Notes: a model not told the origin generated them from the sequence alone. A stretch of 50,082 bases of DNA from LBZV01 sp000993855 (GCA_964492425.1 CAZBKB010000007.1:1-50082); one strand, 5' to 3'; counted from the stretch's first letter, positions 1 through 9,588 are shown. Translations and numbers: made by a program.

Positions 1-228
1 TTGTTTGCTGTCTACATGCAAAGCCGATGCAGACCAGCCCTTGTAATCTTTAGCCTCATCCAGCTTCATCACCCTCTCAACAACCACATCATCTGCCAAA
101 ACCTTCGCCTTAAAATAACCCTTATAAAATAAGGACCCAAAAACCACCGCCACAAACAGCACCGCAAGCACTAAGCCTAAAAAAAACTTCTTTCGAAGAT
201 GTTTAAATTTGCCAATGTCAAACTTCAT
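1..228 (-). CDS. Partial membrane-anchored protein, N-terminal part only
   Basis: The reading frame is open from an ATG at 228 to the window edge, so only the first 76 residues are visible. A basic stretch (KFKHLRKKFF) is followed by one hydrophobic segment at about residues 16-35, which predicts an N-in signal anchor with the rest outside the cell. A GGAAG Shine-Dalgarno site lies about six bases before the ATG. It sits downstream of the lipase gene in the same direction and may end that transcription unit. The visible part shows no recognisable domain, so no function is assigned. Confidence 0.6.
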   Translation of the reverse strand, partial: MKFDIGKFKHLRKKFFLGLVLAVLFVAVVFGSLFYKGYFKAKVLADDVVVERVMKLDEAKDYKGWSASALHVDSKQ

Positions 229-249
229 ATAAACTTCCACCTCTCAACT

Positions 250-285
250 TACTGCGCTCAGCTTTCAGCGTTTAGCATTTAGCCT
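250..285. repeat. Degenerate octamer tandem repeat in spacer
   Basis: Related units of the form AGCTTTC-AGCGTTT-AGCATTT-AGCC follow each other between the lipase gene and the partial gene. They belong to the same style of short degenerate tandem repeat seen at many other spacers in this window. Confidence 0.5.
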
Positions 286-319
286 TAAACGAGCCTCGCC
301 ATTGGCGGGCGTTAAGCGC

Positions 320-2563
320 TCAATTACAATTGGTCCCAACTTGCGCAAGAGCAACAAGCACATCCTGCAAGGTAACTGAACCGTTGGGTGGGCCGGACCT
401 CCACAATTGGTTTGGGTCCGTACTCGGAGTCCTGTCATACTCTCTGCCATCTTCTACCCCGTTACCGTTAATGTCCGAATCATAGTCATAACCGGCTGAA
501 TTCGCCGGACCGTTATCCCATGTACCCACAAATGCCAAAACCGCCCCAACATCCTGAAGACTGATTATTTTGTTTTTAGAAGCGGTAACTCCTGTTTTAA
601 GAGCAGGAGATGGCACATCAAAAAAGTCATATTTGGTTGCCGGACTTCTTAACCCACCAGTATGCCAATCACCACCGGCCTCTCTGCTATCCCGGCAGCC
701 ATCACCATCACTTTCTGAAACAAACGGACTGCTGTTAAAGTTTTTAACCTCATCTTTATCCGAAATTCCATCTGCATCCGTGTCTGTTAAATTCAAATCA
801 GTCTGATAATAGAAATCCTCCTCGGCATCCGAAAGTCCATCGCCATCACGATCTATCTGGTGAGTATAAGTTGCAAAACCTCCCGAAAATGAAGGTGGTC
901 CAGAACTTGTCCAATCCAAAGTGTAAAATCCAACCGGTCTATCCTTGTAATCATACATTTGGTCAGTCCACATATCAGAATATTCTTCTGCGGCTAAGTC
1001 AAAAAGGCTCCCGGGCTGACCATTATATTGTAGCCTTAATTGAAACTGTAAAAATGGTGCCGATGCGGACTTTATCAAAATTGAATCCTCATGCATAAGG
1101 CCCATTTCATTGAAAAAAACAGAAAAATAAGGATAATGTTGTACAATCTCGCCGAGATAAGTCCTTCCAGCAATCAACGATTCTCCATAGTAAAGTGCCA
1201 AATCTTCCGGTGACTTAACTTTAAACTCTACCCAATTGTCCATAAAAAATGGGTCAGTTGCCTTGGCGTCACTCATATTTTCTATCGGATTTACCACCCC
1301 ATTCAAAATGTTAAGCGCAATCTGCAAACTCGTCCCGCCCTGCACACTTTTAAGATGCTCTTGCTCAAAAGTAAAATATCGTGGCACCGAAGCTGGTATG
1401 ACACTGTTTGCCGCATGACTCATCCCAGATACCGTCTCATCCCCTGTATTACTCTTGGCCATTACTTTAGTATTATTGGCTAGATTTAGAGTTCTAAAGG
1501 TAGTCCATGTAGGCAAACCGCTGCCAGCAATTATGTTAAATTTCACACTGCCCGGAGGAGACCTTAAGATTGTCTCCAAACTTTGCTGAAACGTCCTTGC
1601 AATGCTAATCGAATTTGGATTCGACCTCTTTTGAGCAATAAGGGGGAATACATCGTTTGCGGCCATCCTCTTATCTGGAATGCCAAAAAATGACGCATCA
1701 TCAAAAAAATAAGGAATGTAAGGGTCCCGTGGTAAAAGTTCGGCCACACCAGGCATATTTGTCGTTATCCTCTGAACAGTATCAGCACTCGGACCAATAT
1801 TGCCAAAGAGGTCGACCAATATCGATTTTCCGTAATTGACCCCCCACAATATTGAAGCAGCCGATTTTGCCGAACCCAAAAAAGGAGTTCCGACCGTAAT
1901 TACGTGATCAACCTTGCTCGGATAAGCTTTGGCATAAAGCCAGGCAACATAACCACCCTGACTGTGAGCAACCAGATTTACTTTTCCGCTTCCCCTAACT
2001 GCGTCAACCATAGTGTTAAGCCTTGCAACATTGACATAATTATTATTAACGTCCTTTTCCCCAGCACCAGCTCGCCAATCCCATCCAAAGTAAAAAAGAT
2101 CTATACCGTGGATGTAGCCATTATTTTCAAAGAACGAATGAAAAGGCCCGTAAATTTGATTAAAGTCAACAAAATCAAGCATAGGATTATCCAAAGTGCC
2201 GCCAGCAGCCGGGCCAGTAGGATATTTTGGTTTGACCTTTAACCCATCATTTACAAATTCAAGTGCAAGATATTTTTTTTGGTTTACGTGGAGAGCTGAG
2301 CCCCAGACCTCATCTCCTTGATTAAAATGTTGACCCTCAGTTGTATCAAAATTTTCGGTTGCTACTATCTTAGTGCCCATTGTCCCAGGAATTAATATTG
2401 TCGGAGTTTTACCAGCCGCTTTCACCAATACAAAATCTGCCAGAGGGAAATAAAGAAGCACCGGGAAAATTGCCAGAAAAAGAACCAGACCAACACAAGC
2501 TAGCCCACAACTACCTTGCAACGATTTTATTAAATTTTTAATATTACCCTCACCTTGGTTCAC
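320..2563 (-). CDS. Secreted LCAT-like lipase/acyltransferase with dockerin-like C-terminus
   Basis: An alpha/beta-hydrolase of the lecithin:cholesterol acyltransferase family (747 residues), probably acting on lipids or acyl esters outside the cell. An N-terminal hydrophobic segment (about 20-42) serves as signal or anchor. The family landmarks are an oxyanion-type loop ILIPGTMGTK near 57-66, the nucleophile elbow AHSQGG with Ser at about 201, GDETV with the likely acid near 375, and EQEHLKSV with the likely His near 403. Calcium-binding thrombospondin-3-like repeats (DRDGDGLSDAEE, DTDADGISDKDE) follow at about 568-640. The last 115 residues form a dockerin-like module shared with two neighbouring proteins. 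The start is a GTG; a possible promoter (TTGAGT-N16-TATAAC) touches it, so the true start may lie a little further in. Substrate specificity cannot be read from the sequence. Confidence 0.8.
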   Translation of the reverse strand: MNQGEGNIKNLIKSLQGSCGLACVGLVLFLAIFPVLLYFPLADFVLVKAAGKTPTILIPGTMGTKIVATENFDTTEGQHFNQGDEVWGSALHVNQKKYLALEFVNDGLKVKPKYPTGPAAGGTLDNPMLDFVDFNQIYGPFHSFFENNGYIHGIDLFYFGWDWRAGAGEKDVNNNYVNVARLNTMVDAVRGSGKVNLVAHSQGGYVAWLYAKAYPSKVDHVITVGTPFLGSAKSAASILWGVNYGKSILVDLFGNIGPSADTVQRITTNMPGVAELLPRDPYIPYFFDDASFFGIPDKRMAANDVFPLIAQKRSNPNSISIARTFQQSLETILRSPPGSVKFNIIAGSGLPTWTTFRTLNLANNTKVMAKSNTGDETVSGMSHAANSVIPASVPRYFTFEQEHLKSVQGGTSLQIALNILNGVVNPIENMSDAKATDPFFMDNWVEFKVKSPEDLALYYGESLIAGRTYLGEIVQHYPYFSVFFNEMGLMHEDSILIKSASAPFLQFQLRLQYNGQPGSLFDLAAEEYSDMWTDQMYDYKDRPVGFYTLDWTSSGPPSFSGGFATYTHQIDRDGDGLSDAEEDFYYQTDLNLTDTDADGISDKDEVKNFNSSPFVSESDGDGCRDSREAGGDWHTGGLRSPATKYDFFDVPSPALKTGVTASKNKIISLQDVGAVLAFVGTWDNGPANSAGYDYDSDINGNGVEDGREYDRTPSTDPNQLWRSGPPNGSVTLQDVLVALAQVGTNCN
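426..628. repeat. 203-bp exact repeat, copy 1 (in lipase C-terminal module)
   Basis: Identical base for base to 6854-7056 in the third secreted gene, in the same orientation, while the flanks diverge at once. It encodes most of the dockerin-like module. Loss of all silent differences points to recent gene conversion or segment duplication. Confidence 0.9.
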
Positions 2564-2677
2564 GTTATATCACCAGCCAAACAAAACTCAAGGGATCAAT
2601 TGAAAAGGCAAACTACAAACTATCAGCCTGCTTTCTGCTGGCAAGACAGTCCATAAATTATCCTGCTTTGCAAGCGC

Positions 2678-5600
2678 TCAATTACAATTGGTCCCAACTT
2701 GCGCAAGAGCAACAAGCGCGTCCTGTATTGTCACCGAGCCGTTCGGAGGACCAGACCTCCATGGTTGGCCAGGAATGCCTCCCGGCGACCTATCGTATTC
2801 CCGGCCGTCCGGTATGCCATTTCCATTAAGATCATCGTTATACTTTAGTTTATTGGCATTTGGTACCCCGCCATCACTTGTACCAACATACCTCAAAATT
2901 GCCATGACGTCGCCAAGCGTAATAGCTTTGCTTTTAGTGCCCGTTAACTTCCCCGGTTCAATTGCCGGCACCGGCACATCAAAGAAATCCCACTGATTAT
3001 AAGGATCTCTTTGCCCTCCCACTCTCCAATCAGTCCCCTGTTCTTGTACGTCCGTACAGCCGTCACCGTCATTGTCAAAAACGGGCGGCGGCGGAGCAAA
3101 AGGATCATTGCCAAAAAATGTCGGCCCGAAACCTGCGCTCTGTATTGTCGATTCACCTACAACAGAATTTCCGGAAGGCGGATTACAATTCGGAGCGCAA
3201 ACAGTCACCTTATAAGTAGTTGCAGGCTTTACTCCGCTAAATGAAACTGCCATTGTCGACTTAACAGAATTAGAATAACTTTGAACCAGACAATCCGCTC
3301 CGGCTTCGTAACAATTGTTGTAAAGATATTTTGGAAACGCCACAACCGCATAATCCCAAACCCAACCCCAGGTAAATGAACCGTCAGGGCTTGCCCGCAT
3401 GCTGTCATAAGGCCCGTCAACAACAGACCCTTGCGCGTCATTTAATTTTGTTTGTACGGAAACAGGCTCATTCCCGATAAATGTCAAAGGATATATACTG
3501 CAGTAAGCACTAAAACTCTGGCACCATCTTACATAGCTGTCAGAAGAACCCAGATTGGGAATGTCTTGCAAAAGATGCGCCACACCGCCCACGTCAAACA
3601 CTTCGACTTTCCCACGAAAATCTACATTTTTAGGCAAACCCCGGGCCATAAACGTAGTTACATCGTGTACCGTATATGTGCTCAAACACCCGATTATCAC
3701 CGTTTGGCAGGCTTCTGTCCCGTCGCTTTTTTTCAAAACGGATGCTCTATAATTGACGGTTGGCCAGGAAATGGTGATTGTACAACTTGTCTGCCCTCCA
3801 CATTCATTCGTGACAGTTCGTAAATCAACCCAGGGATAAAACGCCAATTCGTTTGGATTATTGTCGGCCTTAGTAAGTATCATAACCCTATATTCGTAAA
3901 CATATCCCAAACTCGCCCTGGCAACAGTCATCGTTCCGCTGCTGTTTGTAGTTGCAGGCTCATCAGTCCAGGCATTCGGGTCACAACCAAAACCAGCAAC
4001 ACACCTGTGCGAAAAAACATAGCGAACCGGTGACCACGAAACATCTTTCTTTTGCCCGGTTGCTTCAAGATAACCTCTTGGCCTTGACCAGGTCACCCTT
4101 AAAGTACTACTCGTAGGTTGCGGGGTAACTCTCTGAATCTCAACCGTCGCCGATCTCGAATCGTGGCTTATACCTTTAATAACTATTCCATTGAAAGAAT
4201 CGACTATCGTCTGGCCATCCGAAATGCCTCCGTCCCTAAAATCAGCAACATCGGTCGAATCGGGAGTCGTATCCAAAAGATAAGTTATTCGATTCGGGCC
4301 AAGCGTCCCGGAAGCAAGCTCCAGGGTTGGCCCAGACTGCTGCTCCCTTCTGTACTGGATATAATATTTCGGCCCACCGTCAAAAGTCTTTATTTTAATT
4401 ACCCGAAAAGGGTTCGCAACGGGTGGTGCCTGTTCTTCAATCCGATAGACGGTAAAAGTACCACCAGCCGAAGCATCAGCAATCTCACTTGGGGAAAACC
4501 AGCCTAAATATTCTTTCGCGTAACCCCCATAATCTTTTACCGTCGTAGTATCCACATGACCGCTGCCCATCAAATCCGTAAAATTACCATACTTGTCAAC
4601 TTCACAACCGGTTGAAACCACCATGTACTCTTTACAATCATACGAGGACGCGTGCGCCAAAAACATATTGTGCCCAAACTCGTGGGGGGTTGCATCAGTC
4701 CCATAGGAAAACATCCAGCCGGAGGAATTCATTAAACTCCATCCGCTTACCTTACAGTCATTATCCCCACCCCAGTCAGCAATAATCAGGTTGTCGGTAA
4801 AATTTGCAGGGTTGGCAAAGTAGGTCTCCCTTGCCCTTAAGTCGGTTTCAAAAACAATTGTTTCTTTATTGCAAGTCTTATTAATCGGCAAATCCAGCTG
4901 GTAAAAAGTATCCGCAACAATACTGACCTTTCCAGAGGAGCTTTTGTTGACAAAACTTTTAAATTCCCCATTCAAATAATTCATAATCTGTCCCTCGGTC
5001 ATATCTCTTTGCCTGTAATCGACAAAAGAAATATAATAGACTGCAAATTTCCTTTGACCGGTAACCCCTGCAGCCTGAAAATCCTGGGAATTAGCCTGAA
5101 AACTGGATTGGGCAGGATAAATCAGGGAGGAATTATCCGATTGCCTATACCATGCCAATCCGTCAAGAACATAAGCATTTAAACTTATTTCTTTATTGCC
5201 AAACGAAAAATCAACAGGCGCAGCTTCCGCAAAAAGCTGCAGACGTTCGGCGGAAACCGGGGAATTCTTATTAAGGTAAGCCTCCTCGCTTACCGAATCA
5301 ACACCGTCTATGTGGAAATTTTGATAATAACCCTTTTCTGTCGATTTCTTTTCCAAATCGCCCTGAATATCAGCCGGGAAAATCGAAACGTCATCAAAAA
5401 CAACTTGGCCGACATCCGCCGGTTTTTCGCCAATTAACTGTTTTAATTTTGCTTTTCGATCTGCCGCAACGGTTTTTAAATCGCCAAGCTCTGAAACTTT
5501 CGCCGAATCGCTGGCGCTTTTATACTGTTCATTTTCCGACTTTAACTTTTCGTTTAAGGTTTTAATCTCGTCAACTAACGATGCTGGCGCCGTTTGGGAC

Positions 5601-5707
5601 AAAACAGGGTTGGGAATGGTAAATGCCGCAAACTGCAACAAGACAAAAGCCAGTACAAAAACAAGATGGAAAATTTTTGAGAAGAATCGTTTTGCCAGCT
5701 TTTTCAT
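2678..5707 (-). CDS. Secreted metzincin metalloprotease (M11/gametolysin-like) with dockerin-like C-terminus
   Basis: A zinc endopeptidase of 1009 residues that should act outside the cell. The start at 5707 gives an ATGA overlap with the upstream lipoprotein gene and a clean signal peptide (MKKLAKRFFSK, hydrophobic core, then VLSQTA); a longer version from 5740 is less likely. A pro-region with coiled-coil character comes first. The zinc site HEFGHNMFLAHAS lies near residue 344, with a following Met-turn DLMGSG. This arrangement is that of metzincins and closest in style to peptidase family M11. Later parts look like beta-sandwich modules. The end repeats the dockerin-like module (about 876-1009) and the C-terminal TNCN of its neighbours. 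It forms a small operon with the lipoprotein gene upstream. Confidence 0.8.
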   Translation of the reverse strand: MKKLAKRFFSKIFHLVFVLAFVLLQFAAFTIPNPVLSQTAPASLVDEIKTLNEKLKSENEQYKSASDSAKVSELGDLKTVAADRKAKLKQLIGEKPADVGQVVFDDVSIFPADIQGDLEKKSTEKGYYQNFHIDGVDSVSEEAYLNKNSPVSAERLQLFAEAAPVDFSFGNKEISLNAYVLDGLAWYRQSDNSSLIYPAQSSFQANSQDFQAAGVTGQRKFAVYYISFVDYRQRDMTEGQIMNYLNGEFKSFVNKSSSGKVSIVADTFYQLDLPINKTCNKETIVFETDLRARETYFANPANFTDNLIIADWGGDNDCKVSGWSLMNSSGWMFSYGTDATPHEFGHNMFLAHASSYDCKEYMVVSTGCEVDKYGNFTDLMGSGHVDTTTVKDYGGYAKEYLGWFSPSEIADASAGGTFTVYRIEEQAPPVANPFRVIKIKTFDGGPKYYIQYRREQQSGPTLELASGTLGPNRITYLLDTTPDSTDVADFRDGGISDGQTIVDSFNGIVIKGISHDSRSATVEIQRVTPQPTSSTLRVTWSRPRGYLEATGQKKDVSWSPVRYVFSHRCVAGFGCDPNAWTDEPATTNSSGTMTVARASLGYVYEYRVMILTKADNNPNELAFYPWVDLRTVTNECGGQTSCTITISWPTVNYRASVLKKSDGTEACQTVIIGCLSTYTVHDVTTFMARGLPKNVDFRGKVEVFDVGGVAHLLQDIPNLGSSDSYVRWCQSFSAYCSIYPLTFIGNEPVSVQTKLNDAQGSVVDGPYDSMRASPDGSFTWGWVWDYAVVAFPKYLYNNCYEAGADCLVQSYSNSVKSTMAVSFSGVKPATTYKVTVCAPNCNPPSGNSVVGESTIQSAGFGPTFFGNDPFAPPPPVFDNDGDGCTDVQEQGTDWRVGGQRDPYNQWDFFDVPVPAIEPGKLTGTKSKAITLGDVMAILRYVGTSDGGVPNANKLKYNDDLNGNGIPDGREYDRSPGGIPGQPWRSGPPNGSVTIQDALVALAQVGTNCN

Positions 5708-6606
5708 CTGATAATAGGGGTTTCTTCCCGCGTTACGCACTTGCCACCCACTAAATCGGCAGGATCCTCGCCTGCAATCTTTATCTCACCCGATGTCGTA
5801 TTAACCGAAACTTGAAGGTTGGCACAGGAATCGCCGTGTCGATAAGCTATCGGCACAATTACCAAAGACCCCAAATCTTCAACTTCCCCGTTTTGCCGTG
5901 ATTCTCTAAATAAACTTCCGTTATTTGGCAGCGCCCTGGCAACATCCGACGGAATGCGCCTGCCGCCATTATCAGTTAAAATTGAAACCAGCTCGTCATA
6001 TGATGACACCGAATTATCATCCACATTCAAAGTAATTCCGACAATAACCGGCGCTCCCTCCTGTTCAATTTGGCAAACCCTCACGCCTTTTCTAATAGAG
6101 CGCCTGGGCTCCACCTCACGAATATCATGGCCGGAAAGGGAAAGTATTTGGGTGTAGTTGGAAGCGTCCGCTACAATCCCGCCCAGCCTGTCAGCCGGAA
6201 TTGGCCTGGTATCTATTGCCCCAACACAAAAATTGCGCTGATCCGGCGGCAAACGGTCAGAATCGACGGTTGGAAGCAGCTCAGGGGTCCTAATGTTATC
6301 AGGGACAGGTGTTGGAATCGGTGTTTGACCCTCGAAAGTTGCCGTTGGCACAAGCAAATCTTTGGTTCTTTCAACTGTTGGCAGCGGCGTTCGCGAGCCG
6401 TCGTTTGTCCTTGAATCAACCGGATCGCCGCAGGCAGCAATCGCCAGACCTACCAAACCAAGAGAGGCCAGCCCCATAACTATTCGCGCGCGCCGGGTTT
6501 GATGAAACGGTTCGCGTGTTTTTTTTCGCAGGGAATCTTCGGGTTGAGAAGCGTCAACTCTATTTGATGCAGGCAAACCAGGCTGTAACTCCAGCCGTTC
6601 GGCCAT
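5704..6606 (-). CDS. Putative lipoprotein with Pro/Thr-rich linker, function unknown
   Basis: A 300-residue exported protein without a family I recognise. The hydrophobic segment RIVMGLASLGLVGLAIAAC ends in a lipobox-like IAAC, with the candidate lipid-bearing Cys at about residue 59, followed by a Thr/Pro-rich spacer (TPLPTVE, PTPVPDN) and a globular C-terminal half. The n-region before the hydrophobic stretch is unusually long for a lipoprotein, so a simple membrane anchor is possible. I chose the ATG at 6606 because a consensus promoter ends only 9 bases upstream; a TTG-started version from 6627 would put its codons inside the -10 box. It overlaps the protease gene by ATGA, suggesting coordinated expression. 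Confidence 0.65.
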   Translation of the reverse strand: MAERLELQPGLPASNRVDASQPEDSLRKKTREPFHQTRRARIVMGLASLGLVGLAIAACGDPVDSRTNDGSRTPLPTVERTKDLLVPTATFEGQTPIPTPVPDNIRTPELLPTVDSDRLPPDQRNFCVGAIDTRPIPADRLGGIVADASNYTQILSLSGHDIREVEPRRSIRKGVRVCQIEQEGAPVIVGITLNVDDNSVSSYDELVSILTDNGGRRIPSDVARALPNNGSLFRESRQNGEVEDLGSLVIVPIAYRHGDSCANLQVSVNTTSGEIKIAGEDPADLVGGKCVTREETPIIR

Positions 6607-6615
6607 TTGCCGCAA

Positions 6616-6643
6616 ATTATACTCCAAGCTTATAGCTTGTCAA
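6616..6643 (-). promoter_or_regulatory. Consensus sigma70-type promoter, leaderless type
   Basis: On the minus strand TTGACA (6638-6643), a 16-base spacer and TATAAT (6616-6621). The predicted transcription start lies about three bases before the ATG at 6606, so the lipoprotein-protease mRNA should be leaderless. Confidence 0.8.
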
Positions 6644-6747
6644 TATGGCAGTTAATAAAAAAACAAAGCTAGCTTGAGGAAACTATAAGTTTAAATCTTA
6701 GCAGGGCAAACAGCTATGTGCTAATATCTCCGTAGTGTAACAGTCAA

Positions 6748-9354
6748 TCAATTACAATTCGTCACAACTTGCGAAAGAAGTACCATTGCATCTTGCAGCG
6801 AAACGTAACCGTTCGGTGGCCCGGACCTCCACAATTGGTTAGGGTCCGTGCTTGGAGTCCTGTCATACTCTCTGCCATCTTCTACCCCGTTACCGTTAAT
6901 GTCCGAATCATAGTCATAACCGGCTGAATTCGCCGGACCGTTATCCCATGTACCCACAAATGCCAAAACCGCCCCAACATCCTGAAGACTGATTATTTTG
7001 TTTTTAGAAGCGGTAACTCCTGTTTTAAGAGCAGGAGATGGCACATCAAAAAAGTCCCAGGGATTGTTTGGATCCCTTTGGCCGCCCTTGCGCCAGTCCG
7101 CCCCTGCCTCCTGAATATCTGAACAACCATCGCCATCAGTGTCAACAGGGCTCGATACAGGTGCTGATTCATACTTAACAATACCCGATCCGTCACTTGT
7201 TCTTGGATAAACTATTTGAATCACAGAATCCGCACAATTTGGCATACAGTAATACAAATCATAGTTGATACTGGAACCAAGTCCTGAAATGGAAAATGAC
7301 GATAACTCAGCGCACTTTGTCGTACCGGTTGGCGACAAAGTGATTGCACTATCACAAAACTGAACTGGCCCCGACCAAACGACTGGACCGGCACAATCCG
7401 GCTTACAAACAACACCTTCATAACTTCCATCGGCAGTGCCGGAAAGAACAAAGCTTTTGAAGCTTGGTTGCCTGGAATTTGGATTTAACTGGTGTCCTAT
7501 CTCGGAAGGATTGTCCACAACTCCGGCATGATGTACCCAATAAGTAAAAAGGTTGGATGTGGTGTCAAGAGATTGATTATTTGCAAATACGCCAAGATCC
7601 AAAACATTGACATAATTTAAGTTACCGTTGAAAGATAAATTTCCAGAAGCATCGCTTATGATGCTTTGTCCAAAAAAACGATTACCTAAAAATGGAGTGT
7701 TGGTAACTATCGAATAATTTGTCGATGGAGTCAAACCGGAAAAAGTCGCTTGAGTGATTGAGGCTCCCGAAACCCAATTATTATTTTCCTTCACACCAAT
7801 CTCAAATATACTGCCCAGACGGTCAAATTTTTTTAAGTCTTTCACCCGATATTGAGTTATCTTTGCCCAAAACGCCACCGGTCCCCGCACATAACCATAA
7901 CTTGTCAAATCCAGTGCCGAATAACGATGCCGTGTACCGGCATCCCATCGGTAAATCGGGGCAAGTCCCCAACCAGGTTTAGCAGAAGCATAAAAAGCAA
8001 TTCCTGAATCTACAAATCCGGCTCCAGGCGAGCTGGTACCATAAATGTGTTCAGATCCGTTAACCCAATCTTTAATTGCTGTAAACTGCGAATTCAAATA
8101 AGCTGAGGCATAAAACGCAGTGCCTTCTTTGCTGAATCCGGCAACTGTTTGATCTGTTTTGTAAACAGCGTTGCCACTACCGTCAACAAACTGATTGACG
8201 GCTGTTCCCAAAACCACCTCGTGCATAAAAGGTTGATATAAAACCGTGTTTGAGTGGCTAACATAAATTGTCTGGCCGTTATTTTTCTGGAATTGCGGAT
8301 GTTCTTTACCGCCATAACAGGGATAGTCTGTGCCTTGTGAACCTAAAGCATAATGGTCAAGGCAATCAATCAGCTGTGTCTCAGGCGACCATGGGCCGGT
8401 CACATTATCAGCCGTACGCATCACCATCTCCGAAACATAACCGGTGTTATAAATTGCCGTCCATTTCCCTAAAAAGGGATTTTGGCGAATCGTCATACCG
8501 TGGCTGGCAATAGCACCTTGATCCCACAATGGAACCATTCTTGCTGGATCAGGTTGGAATGAGCCACCATCCCAATAGCTATAAACGGATCTTGTCTCAA
8601 TGTCACCCGCCGCTACCCTAGAAAGTAATGTAACACTCTTCGTTGGCGCAGCAACCGTTTCCCCACCCCAAAAAACATAGACATCGTTACCATTTTTAAC
8701 CAGGGCTGCTCCGGTGATTTTATAATTTGGAACGCGTGAATCCAAACTGGTGAAAAATGGTTCGATTACCCGGGTTGAAACAAGCGTTGTAGGATCCATC
8801 CTGCCAAGACTGACTCCTGAGACCTGAAAATTGACACAGGTACCAGGAACAATTGGCGAATAGAAAAAATGGATTTGACCCCCTACCGCGTTAACAACAT
8901 CAGTCGGCCAGATAGTACATTCACTATCGGTTTTTGGCAGCATTGGAACTGCCTGGCCACCTGATGACTTGCTATTCATTGTGAAACAGTCAGCGGCATC
9001 AGTATCAGTGGTAGTCGCAACGCTATTTTCAATCTGACCTGAAGTGGTGTTAGTATCTCCGAAAACGAAGTAACTGGTATTTCCAATGCTGGTACTTGCT
9101 CCACCGTCTTCACCATTTATCCCGACTGCTGTCTGATTGGCAGAAACAAAAGAACATACTTTTCGCTCCGCAATTACCACAATATCTTTAGCATCCAACA
9201 AGGGTGTTGCCCAATTTCCTGCGCTTATGTTCCTATCTATTCCAATAGTCGATAAAACAACTATCACAAAAGAAAACGGGACTATCAAAAATAGTATAAA
9301 TAAAGCTATAACCGCACTTGACCTATGAGGTTGTTCTGCCATTTTCTTCATCAT
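6748..9354 (-). CDS. Secreted beta-propeller-like protein (DUF4185/DUF5648-type) with dockerin-like C-terminus
   Basis: An 868-residue exported protein. After an N-terminal membrane segment (about 15-37) comes a region with FGDTNTTSG, FFYSP and VYVFWGGE motifs resembling DUF4185, a predicted five-bladed propeller found with sugar-active proteins. At about 410-500 are repeats of the type GIAFYASA and YRWDAGTRHRYSA, typical of DUF5648. A thrombospondin-3-like DTDGDGCSDIQEAG (near 736) introduces the shared C-terminal module. Binding to carbohydrate or cell-surface material is an inference; no catalytic residues are evident. A possible promoter (TTGACA at about 9408-9413, poor -10) and a small leader hairpin GTGGG...CCCAC lie upstream. 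Confidence 0.7.
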   Translation of the reverse strand: MMKKMAEQPHRSSAVIALFILFLIVPFSFVIVVLSTIGIDRNISAGNWATPLLDAKDIVVIAERKVCSFVSANQTAVGINGEDGGASTSIGNTSYFVFGDTNTTSGQIENSVATTTDTDAADCFTMNSKSSGGQAVPMLPKTDSECTIWPTDVVNAVGGQIHFFYSPIVPGTCVNFQVSGVSLGRMDPTTLVSTRVIEPFFTSLDSRVPNYKITGAALVKNGNDVYVFWGGETVAAPTKSVTLLSRVAAGDIETRSVYSYWDGGSFQPDPARMVPLWDQGAIASHGMTIRQNPFLGKWTAIYNTGYVSEMVMRTADNVTGPWSPETQLIDCLDHYALGSQGTDYPCYGGKEHPQFQKNNGQTIYVSHSNTVLYQPFMHEVVLGTAVNQFVDGSGNAVYKTDQTVAGFSKEGTAFYASAYLNSQFTAIKDWVNGSEHIYGTSSPGAGFVDSGIAFYASAKPGWGLAPIYRWDAGTRHRYSALDLTSYGYVRGPVAFWAKITQYRVKDLKKFDRLGSIFEIGVKENNNWVSGASITQATFSGLTPSTNYSIVTNTPFLGNRFFGQSIISDASGNLSFNGNLNYVNVLDLGVFANNQSLDTTSNLFTYWVHHAGVVDNPSEIGHQLNPNSRQPSFKSFVLSGTADGSYEGVVCKPDCAGPVVWSGPVQFCDSAITLSPTGTTKCAELSSFSISGLGSSINYDLYYCMPNCADSVIQIVYPRTSDGSGIVKYESAPVSSPVDTDGDGCSDIQEAGADWRKGGQRDPNNPWDFFDVPSPALKTGVTASKNKIISLQDVGAVLAFVGTWDNGPANSAGYDYDSDINGNGVEDGREYDRTPSTDPNQLWRSGPPNGYVSLQDAMVLLSQVVTNCN
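6854..7056. repeat. 203-bp exact repeat, copy 2 (in propeller-protein C-terminal module)
   Basis: Same 203 bases as 426-628, same strand, encoding part of the dockerin-like module. The middle gene (2678-5707) has the same module but with clearly diverged DNA, so the conversion involved the first and third genes only. Confidence 0.9.
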
Positions 9355-9462
9355 TTAGTACGCGTGGGCCAAATATTTACCCACCTACTCTAAGAATGTG
9401 CCTTTTAAAATAATTTGTCAAAAATCTAACCGAAGCGTGAGGGCACCTAAGTTATTAATTAC

Positions 9463-9588
9463 CTACAGCAAACTGCTCATCAAGACCATAGACACTAAAA
9501 ATACCGAAAGTATCAAAAGAACCACAACAGTCCATAGCACAAAATAAGCGTTATGTGGATAAGCTTTCAGCTTCTTCAGAGCATCCAT
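9463..9588 (-). CDS. Small single-pass membrane protein, 41 residues
   Basis: An ATG at 9588 opens a 41-codon frame ending in TAG at 9463. The product has a basic, amphipathic N-terminus (MDALKKLKAYPHN) and one long hydrophobic helix (about 15-38), so it would lie in the cytoplasmic membrane with its N-terminus inside. A weak Shine-Dalgarno-like AGGGA precedes it by about nine bases. It lies between the ComEC-type hydrolase gene and the propeller-like gene, same direction. No family is recognised; the composition supports a real gene but does not prove it. Confidence 0.5.
   Translation of the reverse strand: MDALKKLKAYPHNAYFVLWTVVVLLILSVFLVSMVLMSSLL

Noticed and set aside
2678..5740. Metalloprotease start at 5740
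   Set aside because: The ATG at 5707 gives a proper signal peptide and the usual four-base overlap with the upstream gene.
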